DNA from: an uncultured Shewanella sp.
Lineage (GTDB): Bacteria; Pseudomonadota; Gammaproteobacteria; Enterobacterales; Shewanellaceae
Assembly (NCBI RefSeq): GCF_947501225.1
Contig: NZ_CANMUW010000005.1
Coordinates: 278,940 to 342,939, forward strand
Direction of reading: 5' to 3'
Length of the DNA stretch: 64,000 nucleotides
A program made the position numbers and the translations under genes. This document shows, in pieces, positions 30,391 through 39,747 of the stretch; position 1 is the first letter of the stretch, and each line of letters begins with the position of its first letter. The notes under the pieces are model-generated. The model had not been told where the DNA came from. It worked only from the letters and a program-made list of their open reading frames with translations, and ran no database searches.

Positions 30391-31128
30391 ATGAACGTAA
30401 CTCTGTTAATCCCCGCTCGCTATGGCTCAAGCCGTTTCCCTGGCAAGCCTTTGGCGCCGATTAACGGTAAGCCAATGATCCAACATGTTTACGAACGTGC
30501 TTCACTGGCAAGAGGCTTAACCGCTATCTATGTTGCGACCGATGATGCTCGCATTAAAGATGCCGTCGAAGGTTTCGGCGGAAAAGTTGTCATGACGAGC
30601 CCTGATGCCGCTTCGGGTACCGATCGTATCGAAGATGCCATTACCCAGTTAGGCTTGAAGGATGACGATCTTGTGGTGAATCTACAAGGCGATCAACCGT
30701 TAATCGATCCTATCTCCATCGAACAGATCATCACCCTGTTTGAACGTCATCCTGGTGAATTTAGCATGGCGACCTTAGGCTTTGAAATCACTGAAAAATG
30801 TGAACTTGACGATCCTAAACACGTGAAGATGGTTTTCGACAACGAATTCAATGCGCTCTACTTTTCTCGTGCACGTATTCCTTTCGGCAGAGACACCAAT
30901 GACTACCCTGTCTACAAACACCTGGGAGTCTATGCTTACACCAGAAGCTTTATCTCGACATTCGCTAAGTTGCCACTCGGTCGTTTAGAAGATTTAGAAA
31001 AGCTTGAACAGCTCAGAGCGCTCGAACATGGCCACAGAATCAAAGTCGCCATCAGCGCTTTCGACTCTCCGGAGGTCGATACTCCTGAAGATATCCGTGT
31101 TTGTGAATCCAGGCTTGCTGTAGATTAG
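30391..31128 (+). CDS. kdsB: CMP-8-amino-Kdo / CMP-Kdo cytidylyltransferase (KdsB)
   Basis: This 245-residue cytoplasmic enzyme activates the sugar acid with CTP before transfer to lipid A. The start [17 protein letters not shown] is the nucleotide-binding signature, with NLQGDQPLI and [12 protein letters not shown] following. In Shewanella the enzyme prefers 8-amino-Kdo over Kdo, and adjacency to kdnA and kdnB supports that here. The leader contains two direct copies of an 18-base unit. Transcription ends at a strong hairpin shared with the convergent PAP2 gene. Confidence 0.92.
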   Translation: MNVTLLIPARYGSSRFPGKPLAPINGKPMIQHVYERASLARGLTAIYVATDDARIKDAVEGFGGKVVMTSPDAASGTDRIEDAITQLGLKDDDLVVNLQGDQPLIDPISIEQIITLFERHPGEFSMATLGFEITEKCELDDPKHVKMVFDNEFNALYFSRARIPFGRDTNDYPVYKHLGVYAYTRSFISTFAKLPLGRLEDLEKLEQLRALEHGHRIKVAISAFDSPEVDTPEDIRVCESRLAVD

Positions 31129-31140
31129 TCTTAATAAAGA

Positions 31141-31164
31141 AACCACCTTCCTTGGAAGGTGGTT
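31141..31164. terminator. Bidirectional terminator kdsB / PAP2 gene
   Basis: AACCACCTTCC pairs perfectly with GGAAGGTGGTT around TT, flanked by A- and T-runs. It lies between two convergent genes. Confidence 0.85.
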
Positions 31165-31179
31165 TTTAAAACCCCTATG

Positions 31180-32462
31180 CTAAAAACGATTAGCAAAGGT
31201 TAGCACTATGTTTTGACTATCGTAGGATGCGAGAAATTTCGAATTATCCAGCTCTGTCTCTGTATAGCTGTACTTCATGCCCACATCCCACGCCTCATTG
31301 AAATGATACCTGAGCCCGGCTTCAGCCAGTATATAGCTATCACCTTCCCAATTTTGGTATTGGACATTTGAGACAGCAGAAACATCCTCACTTAAACTCC
31401 AGCTGAGTTTTGCCGTAGCTGCAGGCATAGCACGCCAGTGATCTTCGTTAGCGTACTTACCTCCTCCATTATCAAGATCGACGTCTAATTCAATCATATG
31501 TAAGTAAAGGCCTAAGCCGACATCTAACTTAACAGAGTTACTAAGTTGTAACCCCTTGTAGATATTACTTCCCAACATCCAATGGCGGAATGCGGTCAAT
31601 ACTTCTTCACCCGCTTTATAGGGTACACCATCTATAGTAAAGTCATTTGCAACGGTACCGCGGCGACGGGTCTCTGTAGGGAGAAACTCCAGCTCGTAGG
31701 AATCTCCTCCACCCAATTGATATTGATAGTTGATATATGAAAACGGTTGGTACTCATCAATTAACTCATCTTTAGATAAGTATTCACTAGCACCCGCCTG
31801 TGCAGAGCTATCGGCTAAGTTCACCCCGACGCCTAACTCTAATCTGTGTTTCAATTTATTTAAGGGTTGCGAACTGTGCTTATTGCTGTGTTTAAGCACT
31901 TCATCGGTTACGGTTACGCCTAACGCAAAGCCATCTGCAGTCGGTTGTGCATTTATATAAATCCCATCTTTACGATATGGAGAGGTGAAGAATTGATTCA
32001 TCATAAACGCCGTACTGGCACCGGCGACTACATCCCCGGCATAATGTCTGTTACCGTGAATACGACTAGCTCCGACAAATGTTGCCCCTAAATAAGCAGG
32101 GATCCCCCATTTAGCCCCATATCGGCTTTGTAGAAATGTTGCTCCGGAAAAAGCGGCAGCAGTATGCCCTGATGGAAATGAATTCCAGCTACTCTCGTTT
32201 GGCCTGCTTCGTCCAACGGCCTGTTTTGCACCATGAACGATCAATTGCGTGCTAAGAGTTGAATAAGTTAACTGTTTGGCCCCTTCAAAATCATCATACA
32301 TCCAGGCAGCAAAAAATCCTGTCGCAGGAATTAAAATTTGCAGCATATCACCAGCTTCTACGACAGAGTCATTTATCGAGCGGTTGATGTCATTGCTGTT
32401 ATCTGCGAGTACATTAGTTGAAAGCAATAATAATATTGCTGAGGCAATTTGATTTTTTTCAT
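31180..32462 (-). pseudogene. PAP2 phosphatase fused to outer-membrane barrel; start frameshifted
   Basis: Residues 1-180 of the open frame (TTG at 32427, 415 residues) are a PAP2 acid phosphatase with all three motifs: KQAVGRSRP, PSGH and SRIHGNRHYAGD. The last 230 residues are alternating beta strands ending in ...ANRF, the C-terminal Phe typical of outer-membrane barrels. A good ribosome-binding site and ATG lie at 32462, but the A-tract after that ATG has 7 A. With 8 A the frame would read MKKNQIASAILLLLS...VLA, a perfect signal peptide joined to the phosphatase. So one base appears to be missing: a sequencing error, a phase-variable tract, transcript slippage or a real mutation. The likely role, lipid or LPS dephosphorylation at the envelope, is inference. 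Confidence 0.7.
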
Positions 32463-32836
32463 TTTACACCCTAGCCCCTAACAAAAAAACATTGTAATAA
32501 CAATAGGGGCATACCTCAAAGGTGGTATACAGTTATGTAACGAAGATCACAAGCTGGCCAGTGCTTTGATACAAATAGAGTTTCAAAACATTTCATCTGC
32601 TTGAAATTCACCCTGTTTTTGTTGGTTACAGCTCTTTTTGTCATATAAATTTGCTAAAATTACTTATAACGCGTTATATGCTCTGCAGGGGGGGGAATAT
32701 CGAGCAACACCTTCTCACTCAAGCATCAATATATTACTAGTTGCCATAATTGCCGTTAAATGTGAATTAGTACTCGAACCATAATTTGTATCGTTTTTTC
32801 TGTTAAACGATTGACTAAAGATCTATTAGGAGTGTC
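32463..32836. promoter_or_regulatory. Intergenic region with 14-bp palindrome and G8 tract
   Basis: No gene is visible. A perfect palindrome TATAACGCGTTATA lies at 32665-32678, followed by a run of eight G at 32688-32695. The PAP2 and DUF2897 genes diverge from here, so promoters and an operator are expected. Confidence 0.4.
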
Positions 32837-33046
32837 ATGTCAAACTTGGAAGCCTGGCTCATCATTATCTTAGTGGTTGGAGTCATCGCCAGTAACCTGG
32901 CTGTACTTAAATACAGCGCTAAGTTTAAGATGCCCCAGTTCGGTAAAGATCACAAAGTGAAACCTAAAACAGATGACACATCTAAGCGCGATACTCAAGC
33001 TGACACAGGTTCCGCTGACAAGCAGGATGAGGACAGAAAAGCTTAA
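32837..33046 (+). CDS. Small membrane protein, DUF2897-like
   Basis: This 69-residue protein has one N-terminal membrane helix (about residues 6-26, AWLIIILVVGVIASNLAVL) and a hydrophilic, charged tail rich in Lys, Asp and Thr. It resembles the DUF2897 family of Shewanella and Vibrio, whose function is unknown. An AGGAG precedes the ATG at good spacing, which supports it being a true gene despite its size. A hairpin with a T-tract follows, so it is transcribed alone. Confidence 0.75.
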   Translation: MSNLEAWLIIILVVGVIASNLAVLKYSAKFKMPQFGKDHKVKPKTDDTSKRDTQADTGSADKQDEDRKA

Positions 33047-33060
33047 ATCGAATATTCGTA

Positions 33061-33084
33061 AAAGGCTCATAGCAGGCACTATGG
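33061..33084 (+). terminator. Terminator after DUF2897 gene
   Basis: AAAGGCTCATAG pairs with CTATGGGCTTT (one bulge, one G-U) and runs into TTTTTTATA. Confidence 0.75.
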
Positions 33085-33265
33085 GCTTTTTTATACAAAT
33101 ACCAATCACTTAATTTTTATGGCCTTCATATAACACCAAACTTCTCTACAGGCTCATCGAATCAATTATCCTTTAGTAAACCTGCGGCTTTGACTTCATT
33201 GTCCTAGACTTATAGTAATCGGCTCTCTCTTTAGCGCGTTTCAATAAACTGACGAGAATATAAGT

Positions 33266-33949
33266 ATGATTGATGATTTCAAAGGTGATGAATCCTGGCG
33301 TCTGTTTCGAATTATTGCAGAGTTTACCGAAGGCATAGATGCCCTATCGGATCTTGGTTTCGCCATATCGATATTCGGTTCGGCACGGGTAACTCCAGAA
33401 AACATCTATTATGAGAAAGCCGAACTACTGGCCCGGCGTCTGGCCCAGGAGGGCTTTGCCACTATAACCGGCGGCGGCCCCGGGATCATGGAAGCCGGTA
33501 ACAAGGGAGCCAATGAGTATCAGGCAAAGTCTGTAGGCCTGAACATTGAACTCCCTATGGAGCAGTCACCAAATCCGTTTCAAAATATCTCATTGAATTA
33601 TCGCTATTTCTTCGCCAGAAAAGTGATGTTTGTAAAGCACTCCATGGGCTATATCTGTATGCCGGGCGGCTTCGGTACTTTCGATGAGTTTTTTGAAGCA
33701 CTGACCCTGCTTCAAACAAATAAAATCTACCCTATCCCTATCGTACTTTACGGCACTGAATTTTGGCAGGGCTTACTGGAATGGATGGAAGCACAACCGC
33801 TTAACCTTGGACTGATCTCAGCAAAAGATCTGGAGCTGTTGACCGTGACCGATGATATTGAGGAGGTGATATCGATCATGGTAGAGCATAGAAAATATAA
33901 GATGCAAAAAATCAGGCGCGCCAAGACAGTCTATAGCCCGGGCAGGTAA
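33266..33949 (+). CDS. LOG-family Rossmann-fold protein
   Basis: This 227-residue cytoplasmic protein is of the lysine-decarboxylase-like (LOG) family. The signature PGGFGTFDEFFE and the upstream GGGPGIMEAGNKGA are the nucleotide-binding motifs of LOG phosphoribohydrolases, which cleave nucleoside monophosphates to the base and ribose 5-phosphate. The old name lysine decarboxylase is not supported by the sequence. It lacks the extra N-terminal domain of PpnN, so it is the short form. It stands alone and converges on the RND pump genes. Confidence 0.85.
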   Translation: MIDDFKGDESWRLFRIIAEFTEGIDALSDLGFAISIFGSARVTPENIYYEKAELLARRLAQEGFATITGGGPGIMEAGNKGANEYQAKSVGLNIELPMEQSPNPFQNISLNYRYFFARKVMFVKHSMGYICMPGGFGTFDEFFEALTLLQTNKIYPIPIVLYGTEFWQGLLEWMEAQPLNLGLISAKDLELLTVTDDIEEVISIMVEHRKYKMQKIRRAKTVYSPGR

Positions 33950-33980
33950 CCTCTTCAACATCAGAGTCTATAAAATTAAA

Positions 33981-34008
33981 CGGCCTGCCGGTAACGCCCG
34001 ACAGACCG
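33981..34008. terminator. Hairpin between LOG gene and RND pump
   Basis: CGGCCTGCCGG pairs with CCCGACAGACCG through several G-U or near matches. It lies between the ends of convergent genes, so it may serve both. Confidence 0.45.
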
Positions 34009-34040
34009 ATATTTCTCAATATAATAGATAGCTTAACCGA

Positions 34041-37000
34041 TTATCCCTGCTGCTCCAGCTCCCTCTCCAGTTTACGGGCAACGGCCTCTGGTGAGCTTGA
34101 ATGACGGGCAAACAGTGAATAAGCCACGGGAATGACGAGCAGGGTAAACGCTGTCGCCAGCACAATGCCTGATAACACAACGACACCGATGACAAACCGG
34201 GTTTCGGCGCCGGCTCCCTGAGCTAAAACCAGTGGCAGTGAACCGGCAGCCGTTGTTATACCAGTCATTAATATTGGACGCAGCCTTTGGGCTGATGCCT
34301 GCACAATAGCCTTTTCAAACGCTATCCCTTTATCCCTGAGCTGGTTGGCAAACTCGACGATCAGAATACCATTCTTAGCGGCCAACCCCACCAACATGAT
34401 GATTCCGATCTGGCTATAGATGTTCAGGCTCTGTCCGGTTAACCATAGACCAACCAAGGCACCAAGCGTAGCCAATGGTACCGTCAGCATGATCACTAGT
34501 GGATGGATAAAGCTCTCAAATTGAGCCGCTAATACCAAAAATACGATGCCCAGAGCAAGAATAAAGACAAAGTACATAGAACTGCCGGACTCCTGGTAAT
34601 CGAGAGATTGCCCCTTATAGCTGATCACAGCCTCGGCAGGCAGATAGGTACTCGATAAATCGTTCAGGTAATCCAAAGCCTCTCCTAAGCTATAACCATC
34701 GGCAAGGTTTGCCTCTAGTGTGATGGAGCGCATACGGTTATAACGGTTTAACTGACTCGCATCGGCAAACTCTTCGACACTGATCAGGTTCGACAGCGGG
34801 ATCAAGGCCTGATTCCGATCAGAACGTACATAGATATTTTCCAGATCCGAAGCGGTATTTTGGTTATCACGATTTCCCTCGATGATGACATCATACTCTT
34901 CACCATCCCGCATGAAGGTTGTTACCAGGCGTGAGCCCAACATTGACTCCAGCGTGCGACCGATATGGGATATTGAGACGCCCAGATCGGCAGCCCTGTC
35001 TTTGTCGATTATGACCCTCAGCTGTGGCTTAGTCTCTTTATAATCATGATCCAGCCCCACCAGTTTAGGGTTACCTTTCGCCTTCTCTAAAATGATGTCC
35101 CGCCAGCGCGCTATCTCTTCATAACTTGGTCCACCCAATACAAACTGCACCGGCTTACCGACTCCGCGACCAAACGCCTGTCTCATCACGGGAAAGGCTC
35201 TGACACCGGCAAGATCGGATAAGCGGCGACGAATATCGCCGGTTATCTCAAACGCGCTCCTTCTCTGCGCCCAATCTTCAAGTACTATGATCGCCATACC
35301 GTTTGAAAAATCAGCACTGCGGCCGAAACTTCTGGGGGCGCGGATCAATAATCGCTTAACTTCACCGGCTTCCACCAGCGGCATCAACCTGTTTTCTATC
35401 TCATCCATATAGGACTCGATATATTCGTAACTCGCGCCCTGAGGCCCGTTAACGATTAGGAACATTGAGCCTCTGTCTTCCCGCGGCGCAAACTCCTGTG
35501 GTACCTCTTTGACCAGAAAAGCACTGAAACCAAGAGCGATTAACACCAAGGAGCTCACAACCAAGGGGTAACGCATGAGCCTGATGACAAATGCCTGGTA
35601 CCGGGCCGAGACGTAGTTCATCCCTGCATCAACTTTCCTGACGAGCCAGGGGTCGTCTCCAGCCGGCTTGAGCAGCTTAGAGCACATCATAGGACTCAGA
35701 GTTAACGCGACGATACTCGAGAAGATAACTGCCGCACTCATCGCAACGGCAAACTCTTTAAAGAGCTTACCCAGATCGCCCTCAAGGAAGGTGATCGGCA
35801 TAAATACCGCGACTAGTACAAGTGTCGTGGCAACAACGGCAAATGCCACCTCCCTCGCCCCCAAATAGGCGGCTTTCAGTGGTGAATCGCCCTCCTCGAT
35901 GCGCCTGTGAATATTCTCCAGTACAACAATCGCATCATCGACCACCATACCGATCGCCAGGATCATAGCCAAAAGAGTCAGCAGGTTGATCGTATAGCCC
36001 AATGCAAATAACACGATAAAGGTTGCCATCAATGAGACGGGTACAGTTAACGCCGGAATTAGCATGGCACGGACACTGCCTAAGAAAAGGTAGATAACCA
36101 CGATAACCAGCAACATGGCGATAAAGAGGGTTTGGTACACCTCCTTCACCGATGCCTCGATAAATACCGAACTGTCGTAGGATCGCTTAATCTCCATCCC
36201 CGCTGGCAGGGTCGGGTTGATCTTATCTACCAGTGCGTTAGCCGCTCTGGCTACATCCAGAGTATTGGCGGTCGACTGTTTTGAGATACCAAGGCCGATC
36301 ATCGCCTCGCGGTTCCCGCGGAATGTGATACGTTCCTCTTCCGAGCCTATCTCGACGTTTGCCACATCACCCAGCTTGACAAGGTAACCATCCTCTCCCT
36401 CTTTAAGTACCAGACTTGCAAAGTCTTCGGCAGTTCGAAAGCTTCGCTCAACCCGAACGGTAAAATGCCGCTCTTTAGACTCGACAGAACCCGCCGGAAG
36501 TTCGACGTTTTCCGAGCGTAGCACCTTTTCGATATCGGCAACGGTCAGACCGCGGGCCGCCAACGCCTGCCTGTCGATCCAGACCCGCATCGCATAGACC
36601 TTGCCCCCACCGATGCGAATATTTGCCACACCATCGAGAACGGAGAAGCGGTCGGTCAGATAACGTCGGGCATAGTCGGTCAACTGTAGTGTCGTCATCT
36701 GATCCGACACCAGATTCAGCCACATGATGACCTCATCACCGCCATTGGCTTTACGCACCTCGGGAGGCTCGGCTTCCTCCGGCAAATTATTCAGTAGTCC
36801 CGAGACTCGATCGCGAACATCATTAGCCGCAGCCTCAATATCTCTGCCGACATCAAACTCTAATGTAACAGTAGAGCGGCCGTCCCGACTCGATGAATTA
36901 ATATGGCGTATGCCTTCCACGCCACTGATCCTGTCCTCGACCAGTTGAGTAATACGACTCTCGACCACAGATGCACTTGCCCCGCGGTAGTTAGTCTGAA

Positions 37001-37139
37001 TCGATACTACGGGCGGATCGATATTGGGATACTCTCTTAAAGGCAGTTTATCGAATGAAACGAGTCCAAAGGCGATAAGAAGAATACTGATGACGGAGGC
37101 AAAAACAGGCCGCTTTACCGACAGATCTGTTAATATCAT
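34041..37139 (-). CDS. RND multidrug efflux transporter, HAE1 family
   Basis: This 1032-residue inner-membrane proton-driven exporter is of the AcrB/MexB superfamily. The opening LSVKRPVFASVISILLIAFG, two large periplasmic loops and twelve expected membrane helices fit the family. The proton-relay aspartates in TM4 are seen as GMVVDDAIVVLENIHR. Sequence features such as DKLPLREYPNIDPPVVSI place it near the VexF/VmeF-like branch. Its start overlaps the stop of the adaptor gene in ATGA. No outer-membrane channel or local regulator gene is nearby, so it probably uses a TolC encoded elsewhere. Substrates are unknown. Confidence 0.92.
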   Translation of the reverse strand: MILTDLSVKRPVFASVISILLIAFGLVSFDKLPLREYPNIDPPVVSIQTNYRGASASVVESRITQLVEDRISGVEGIRHINSSSRDGRSTVTLEFDVGRDIEAAANDVRDRVSGLLNNLPEEAEPPEVRKANGGDEVIMWLNLVSDQMTTLQLTDYARRYLTDRFSVLDGVANIRIGGGKVYAMRVWIDRQALAARGLTVADIEKVLRSENVELPAGSVESKERHFTVRVERSFRTAEDFASLVLKEGEDGYLVKLGDVANVEIGSEEERITFRGNREAMIGLGISKQSTANTLDVARAANALVDKINPTLPAGMEIKRSYDSSVFIEASVKEVYQTLFIAMLLVIVVIYLFLGSVRAMLIPALTVPVSLMATFIVLFALGYTINLLTLLAMILAIGMVVDDAIVVLENIHRRIEEGDSPLKAAYLGAREVAFAVVATTLVLVAVFMPITFLEGDLGKLFKEFAVAMSAAVIFSSIVALTLSPMMCSKLLKPAGDDPWLVRKVDAGMNYVSARYQAFVIRLMRYPLVVSSLVLIALGFSAFLVKEVPQEFAPREDRGSMFLIVNGPQGASYEYIESYMDEIENRLMPLVEAGEVKRLLIRAPRSFGRSADFSNGMAIIVLEDWAQRRSAFEITGDIRRRLSDLAGVRAFPVMRQAFGRGVGKPVQFVLGGPSYEEIARWRDIILEKAKGNPKLVGLDHDYKETKPQLRVIIDKDRAADLGVSISHIGRTLESMLGSRLVTTFMRDGEEYDVIIEGNRDNQNTASDLENIYVRSDRNQALIPLSNLISVEEFADASQLNRYNRMRSITLEANLADGYSLGEALDYLNDLSSTYLPAEAVISYKGQSLDYQESGSSMYFVFILALGIVFLVLAAQFESFIHPLVIMLTVPLATLGALVGLWLTGQSLNIYSQIGIIMLVGLAAKNGILIVEFANQLRDKGIAFEKAIVQASAQRLRPILMTGITTAAGSLPLVLAQGAGAETRFVIGVVVLSGIVLATAFTLLVIPVAYSLFARHSSSPEAVARKLERELEQQG

Positions 37140-38221
37140 GCGGTCGGCCCTTCTTTAGCTTCCTCAAGAAAACTAAACCTTTCACTGAATTGGACTTTGA
37201 CCTTATCACCGGGTCTTACCTTGAGGATCCCACGGATCACCACCTGCTCACCCAGCTCAACGCCTTTAAGCACCTCAACCCAGCCACGCTTTCTCAATCC
37301 GAGTGCCACCTCTCTTTTAATCACCACATCTTCTTCATTAACAAGATAGACATAGTGCCTGCCCTGTATCGGAATGATAGCCGACTCAGGTAATATCAAG
37401 GCCTCCCGGCTCTGCTTGATCAACTTGACCTTCATTAACATACCTGGGAGAAGCCGATGTTCCGTATTTGGGATCTCTGCGCGCACTGTCACCGCACGAG
37501 TTGTCGGGTTTACCCGGCTATCGATAGAGACGACCCGGCCACTGAAGAGTTCATCGGGAAAAGCGACAGCCGTCGCTTCAACATTTTTGCCTATAGCCAG
37601 AGACTGTAAGAAACGCTCAGGAACTGAAAAATCCAATTTTATTATAGAGATATCATCTAAAGTCGTGATTATGGTTCCCGGGGATACCAGGCTGCCCACA
37701 CTGATCTGGCGCAGGCCTAATCGACCATTAAAAGGTGCGATGATCTTACGATCATTTAGTGCCGACTGCGCCTGAACTAACTCCGCCTTGGCGGTATCGA
37801 TAAGGGTTAGAAGCCTGTCCCTCTCCAGCTCGGCGATGGTTTGACTGGTCACCAGAGAGCGGATACGTTCCAGTTCCCGCTGATGATCACTCACGCGCAC
37901 CTTAGCGACAGTGACTCTGGCAAGTTGCTCCCTATCTTGCAACTGCACCAGCAAACGTCCCTTCTCTACGCTATCGCCGTCGTTGAAGTTAATCTGCGTC
38001 GCCACCTCAGTGACTTTTGGTGTAACCGTTATCGACTCATAGGCTTTGCTGGTACCCAGAGCCTCAACTTCATCCCGGACAGGTTCCATTGCAGCTTTTG
38101 CGACGACAACGTTAGCAATAGGTCTGGACTTACTCTTTCCTGCGGAAGGGGGAGCTGAAAACTCCTGATAGGCGAACCATGCCACAGACGCCAAAATTAT
38201 CATTATTATTATTTTTTTCAT
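37136..38221 (-). CDS. RND efflux periplasmic adaptor protein
   Basis: This 361-residue membrane fusion protein of the AcrA/HlyD type links the pump to an outer-membrane channel. An N-terminal membrane anchor (MKKIIIMIILASVAWFAY, no lipobox) is followed by a lipoyl half-motif (VEALGTSKAYESI), a coiled-coil hairpin (about 95-150), the second lipoyl half (APFNGRLGLRQISVGSLVSPG) and a beta-barrel domain. The acidic/basic tail is typical of the family. It is the first gene of the two-gene operon, and its stop overlaps the pump start. Confidence 0.9.
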   Translation of the reverse strand: MKKIIIMIILASVAWFAYQEFSAPPSAGKSKSRPIANVVVAKAAMEPVRDEVEALGTSKAYESITVTPKVTEVATQINFNDGDSVEKGRLLVQLQDREQLARVTVAKVRVSDHQRELERIRSLVTSQTIAELERDRLLTLIDTAKAELVQAQSALNDRKIIAPFNGRLGLRQISVGSLVSPGTIITTLDDISIIKLDFSVPERFLQSLAIGKNVEATAVAFPDELFSGRVVSIDSRVNPTTRAVTVRAEIPNTEHRLLPGMLMKVKLIKQSREALILPESAIIPIQGRHYVYLVNEEDVVIKREVALGLRKRGWVEVLKGVELGEQVVIRGILKVRPGDKVKVQFSERFSFLEEAKEGPTA

Positions 38222-38622
38222 TTACTTTCCAAGGCACTACTTTTTTGATGCGTAACAGTTTACCGATGCATAACACAGCATCAAGTTGTTTTACCTTTGC
38301 TTACAATTAAGCACAGCTTTCACTTTAAATTAAGCTACGTAAATACTCCTCATCGTGAAGGAGCTGCAAGAGTAACTGCTATGGGAAGGGAGTAAGTCAG
38401 TAACATGCTCTGTGAAAAATCGAAGCCACGCCTTTTAATAAAGGCAACATTTTTACGCCGCAGGTAAAGTACCGCAGCTCGCATATGAGGCTCTAGAGTA
38501 TCAAGGGGATAATTTAAAACCTGAACATTACAATTGGAATATTAAAAAGTAACCGGGTAAACACGGCAGGTATGAAGAAAGGAGGCATAAGCCTCCTTCT
38601 ATTGTGATCCTTTACTGTCAGA
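38222..38622. other. Intergenic region before RND operon
   Basis: About 400 bases without a gene. The left end must hold the promoter of the minus-strand RND operon, and the right end holds the bamC terminator. I see no other convincing element. Confidence 0.4.
38581..38596 (-). terminator. Terminator of dapA-bamC
   Basis: GGAGGC pairs with GCCTCC around ATAA, with TTTCTTC following on the minus strand just after the bamC stop. Confidence 0.75.
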
Positions 38623-39744
38623 CTAGCGGATCTTTCGATCCTCTTGCATCAGTTCAGAGAAGCCTTCATAAACCGCTTCTACTATCTTGTTATCGAGAGG
38701 CTTATCCTCAGAGTCATGAAGATCGATGCGAGTCGTTTTGTCACTCTCATCGCTCTTTAACAAGATACGGTATGACCCCTCTTCAACAGGCAGTTTCTTC
38801 TCGCTCCATAGCGAGCTCCAGAAACCAGAGTCATCGTTTACATTGATGTAATAAAGCCCTTTATTACTATCCATATCAACAATTTCGAAGCCCATCTCCG
38901 GCAATACGATTCTGAGACGATCCCAAGTACGCTGGAACGGTGCTTCGGCTAACCAATAGGACTGCTCATACTGCTCTCCTTCGATACCAGACTCAGAACC
39001 TTTAACCACATCAACATCGATACCAAGACTCTCTCTCAGGCGCTTCGCCTTAATGGCCTGAGCTCGTTTTACACTCATATAAGCGACCGCGTTGTTTAGC
39101 ATGTCGATCGTATAACGGCGCTTGTCTTCACCACTTAAGCTGATGTCCTGTTGCTGACCGTCAAAACTCTCTTCATGGTCAAGCAGGTTGATCACTATGT
39201 TACCGCTGCGTCCGTGGGGACGGACATTCACTTCAAACTGATAGCGTTGACGAAGCTCATAGACCTCATCACTCCCCCAAAAACTTGATTCAATAACTTC
39301 CTGGTTCTCTATCCAGTCAGTTTCAATTAAACCTTTCTCATAATCTTCACTCAGGACCGCAATCGATTGACTGCTCAGGTAGTTCTTCAGAACACTATAA
39401 AGCTCCTGTTTAAGATCAATATCATTATCGATAGATTCAACCACAATCTTGATCTTGTCACCACTCTCCTCTACATGAGTGCCTTCGGCCATAGGTAACA
39501 CTTGCAGTGGTGGTCTGATATCCAGCTGTAAACCCACAACACCAGCATCGGCATTGCTGTTTAACTCAGGAATATCAAACTCTTTACTGTAATTTGGAGT
39601 TTTCAGCCCTTCGGGAATAATCAAAGCGGGTTGAACATTCACATTGGTATATTCATCCCCACCGTTCGCTTGTCTGCGCTCCACCGGGGAACTACAGGCC
39701 GTAACGGCTGCGACGAGAACTAAAGGAGTCACTTGCTTTAACAT
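38623..39744 (-). CDS. bamC: Outer-membrane assembly lipoprotein BamC
   Basis: This 373-residue lipoprotein of the BAM complex helps fold outer-membrane barrels. The signal peptide ends in lipobox VTAC (Cys17), followed by the disordered N-terminal segment that in E. coli binds BamD, then two helix-grip domains. It is immediately downstream of dapA with only 3 bases between, the conserved dapA-bamC arrangement of gamma-proteobacteria. This synteny confirms the assignment although sequence identity in this family is low. Confidence 0.9.
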   Translation of the reverse strand: MLKQVTPLVLVAAVTACSSPVERRQANGGDEYTNVNVQPALIIPEGLKTPNYSKEFDIPELNSNADAGVVGLQLDIRPPLQVLPMAEGTHVEESGDKIKIVVESIDNDIDLKQELYSVLKNYLSSQSIAVLSEDYEKGLIETDWIENQEVIESSFWGSDEVYELRQRYQFEVNVRPHGRSGNIVINLLDHEESFDGQQQDISLSGEDKRRYTIDMLNNAVAYMSVKRAQAIKAKRLRESLGIDVDVVKGSESGIEGEQYEQSYWLAEAPFQRTWDRLRIVLPEMGFEIVDMDSNKGLYYINVNDDSGFWSSLWSEKKLPVEEGSYRILLKSDESDKTTRIDLHDSEDKPLDNKIVEAVYEGFSELMQEDRKIR

Positions 39745-39747
39745 CTA

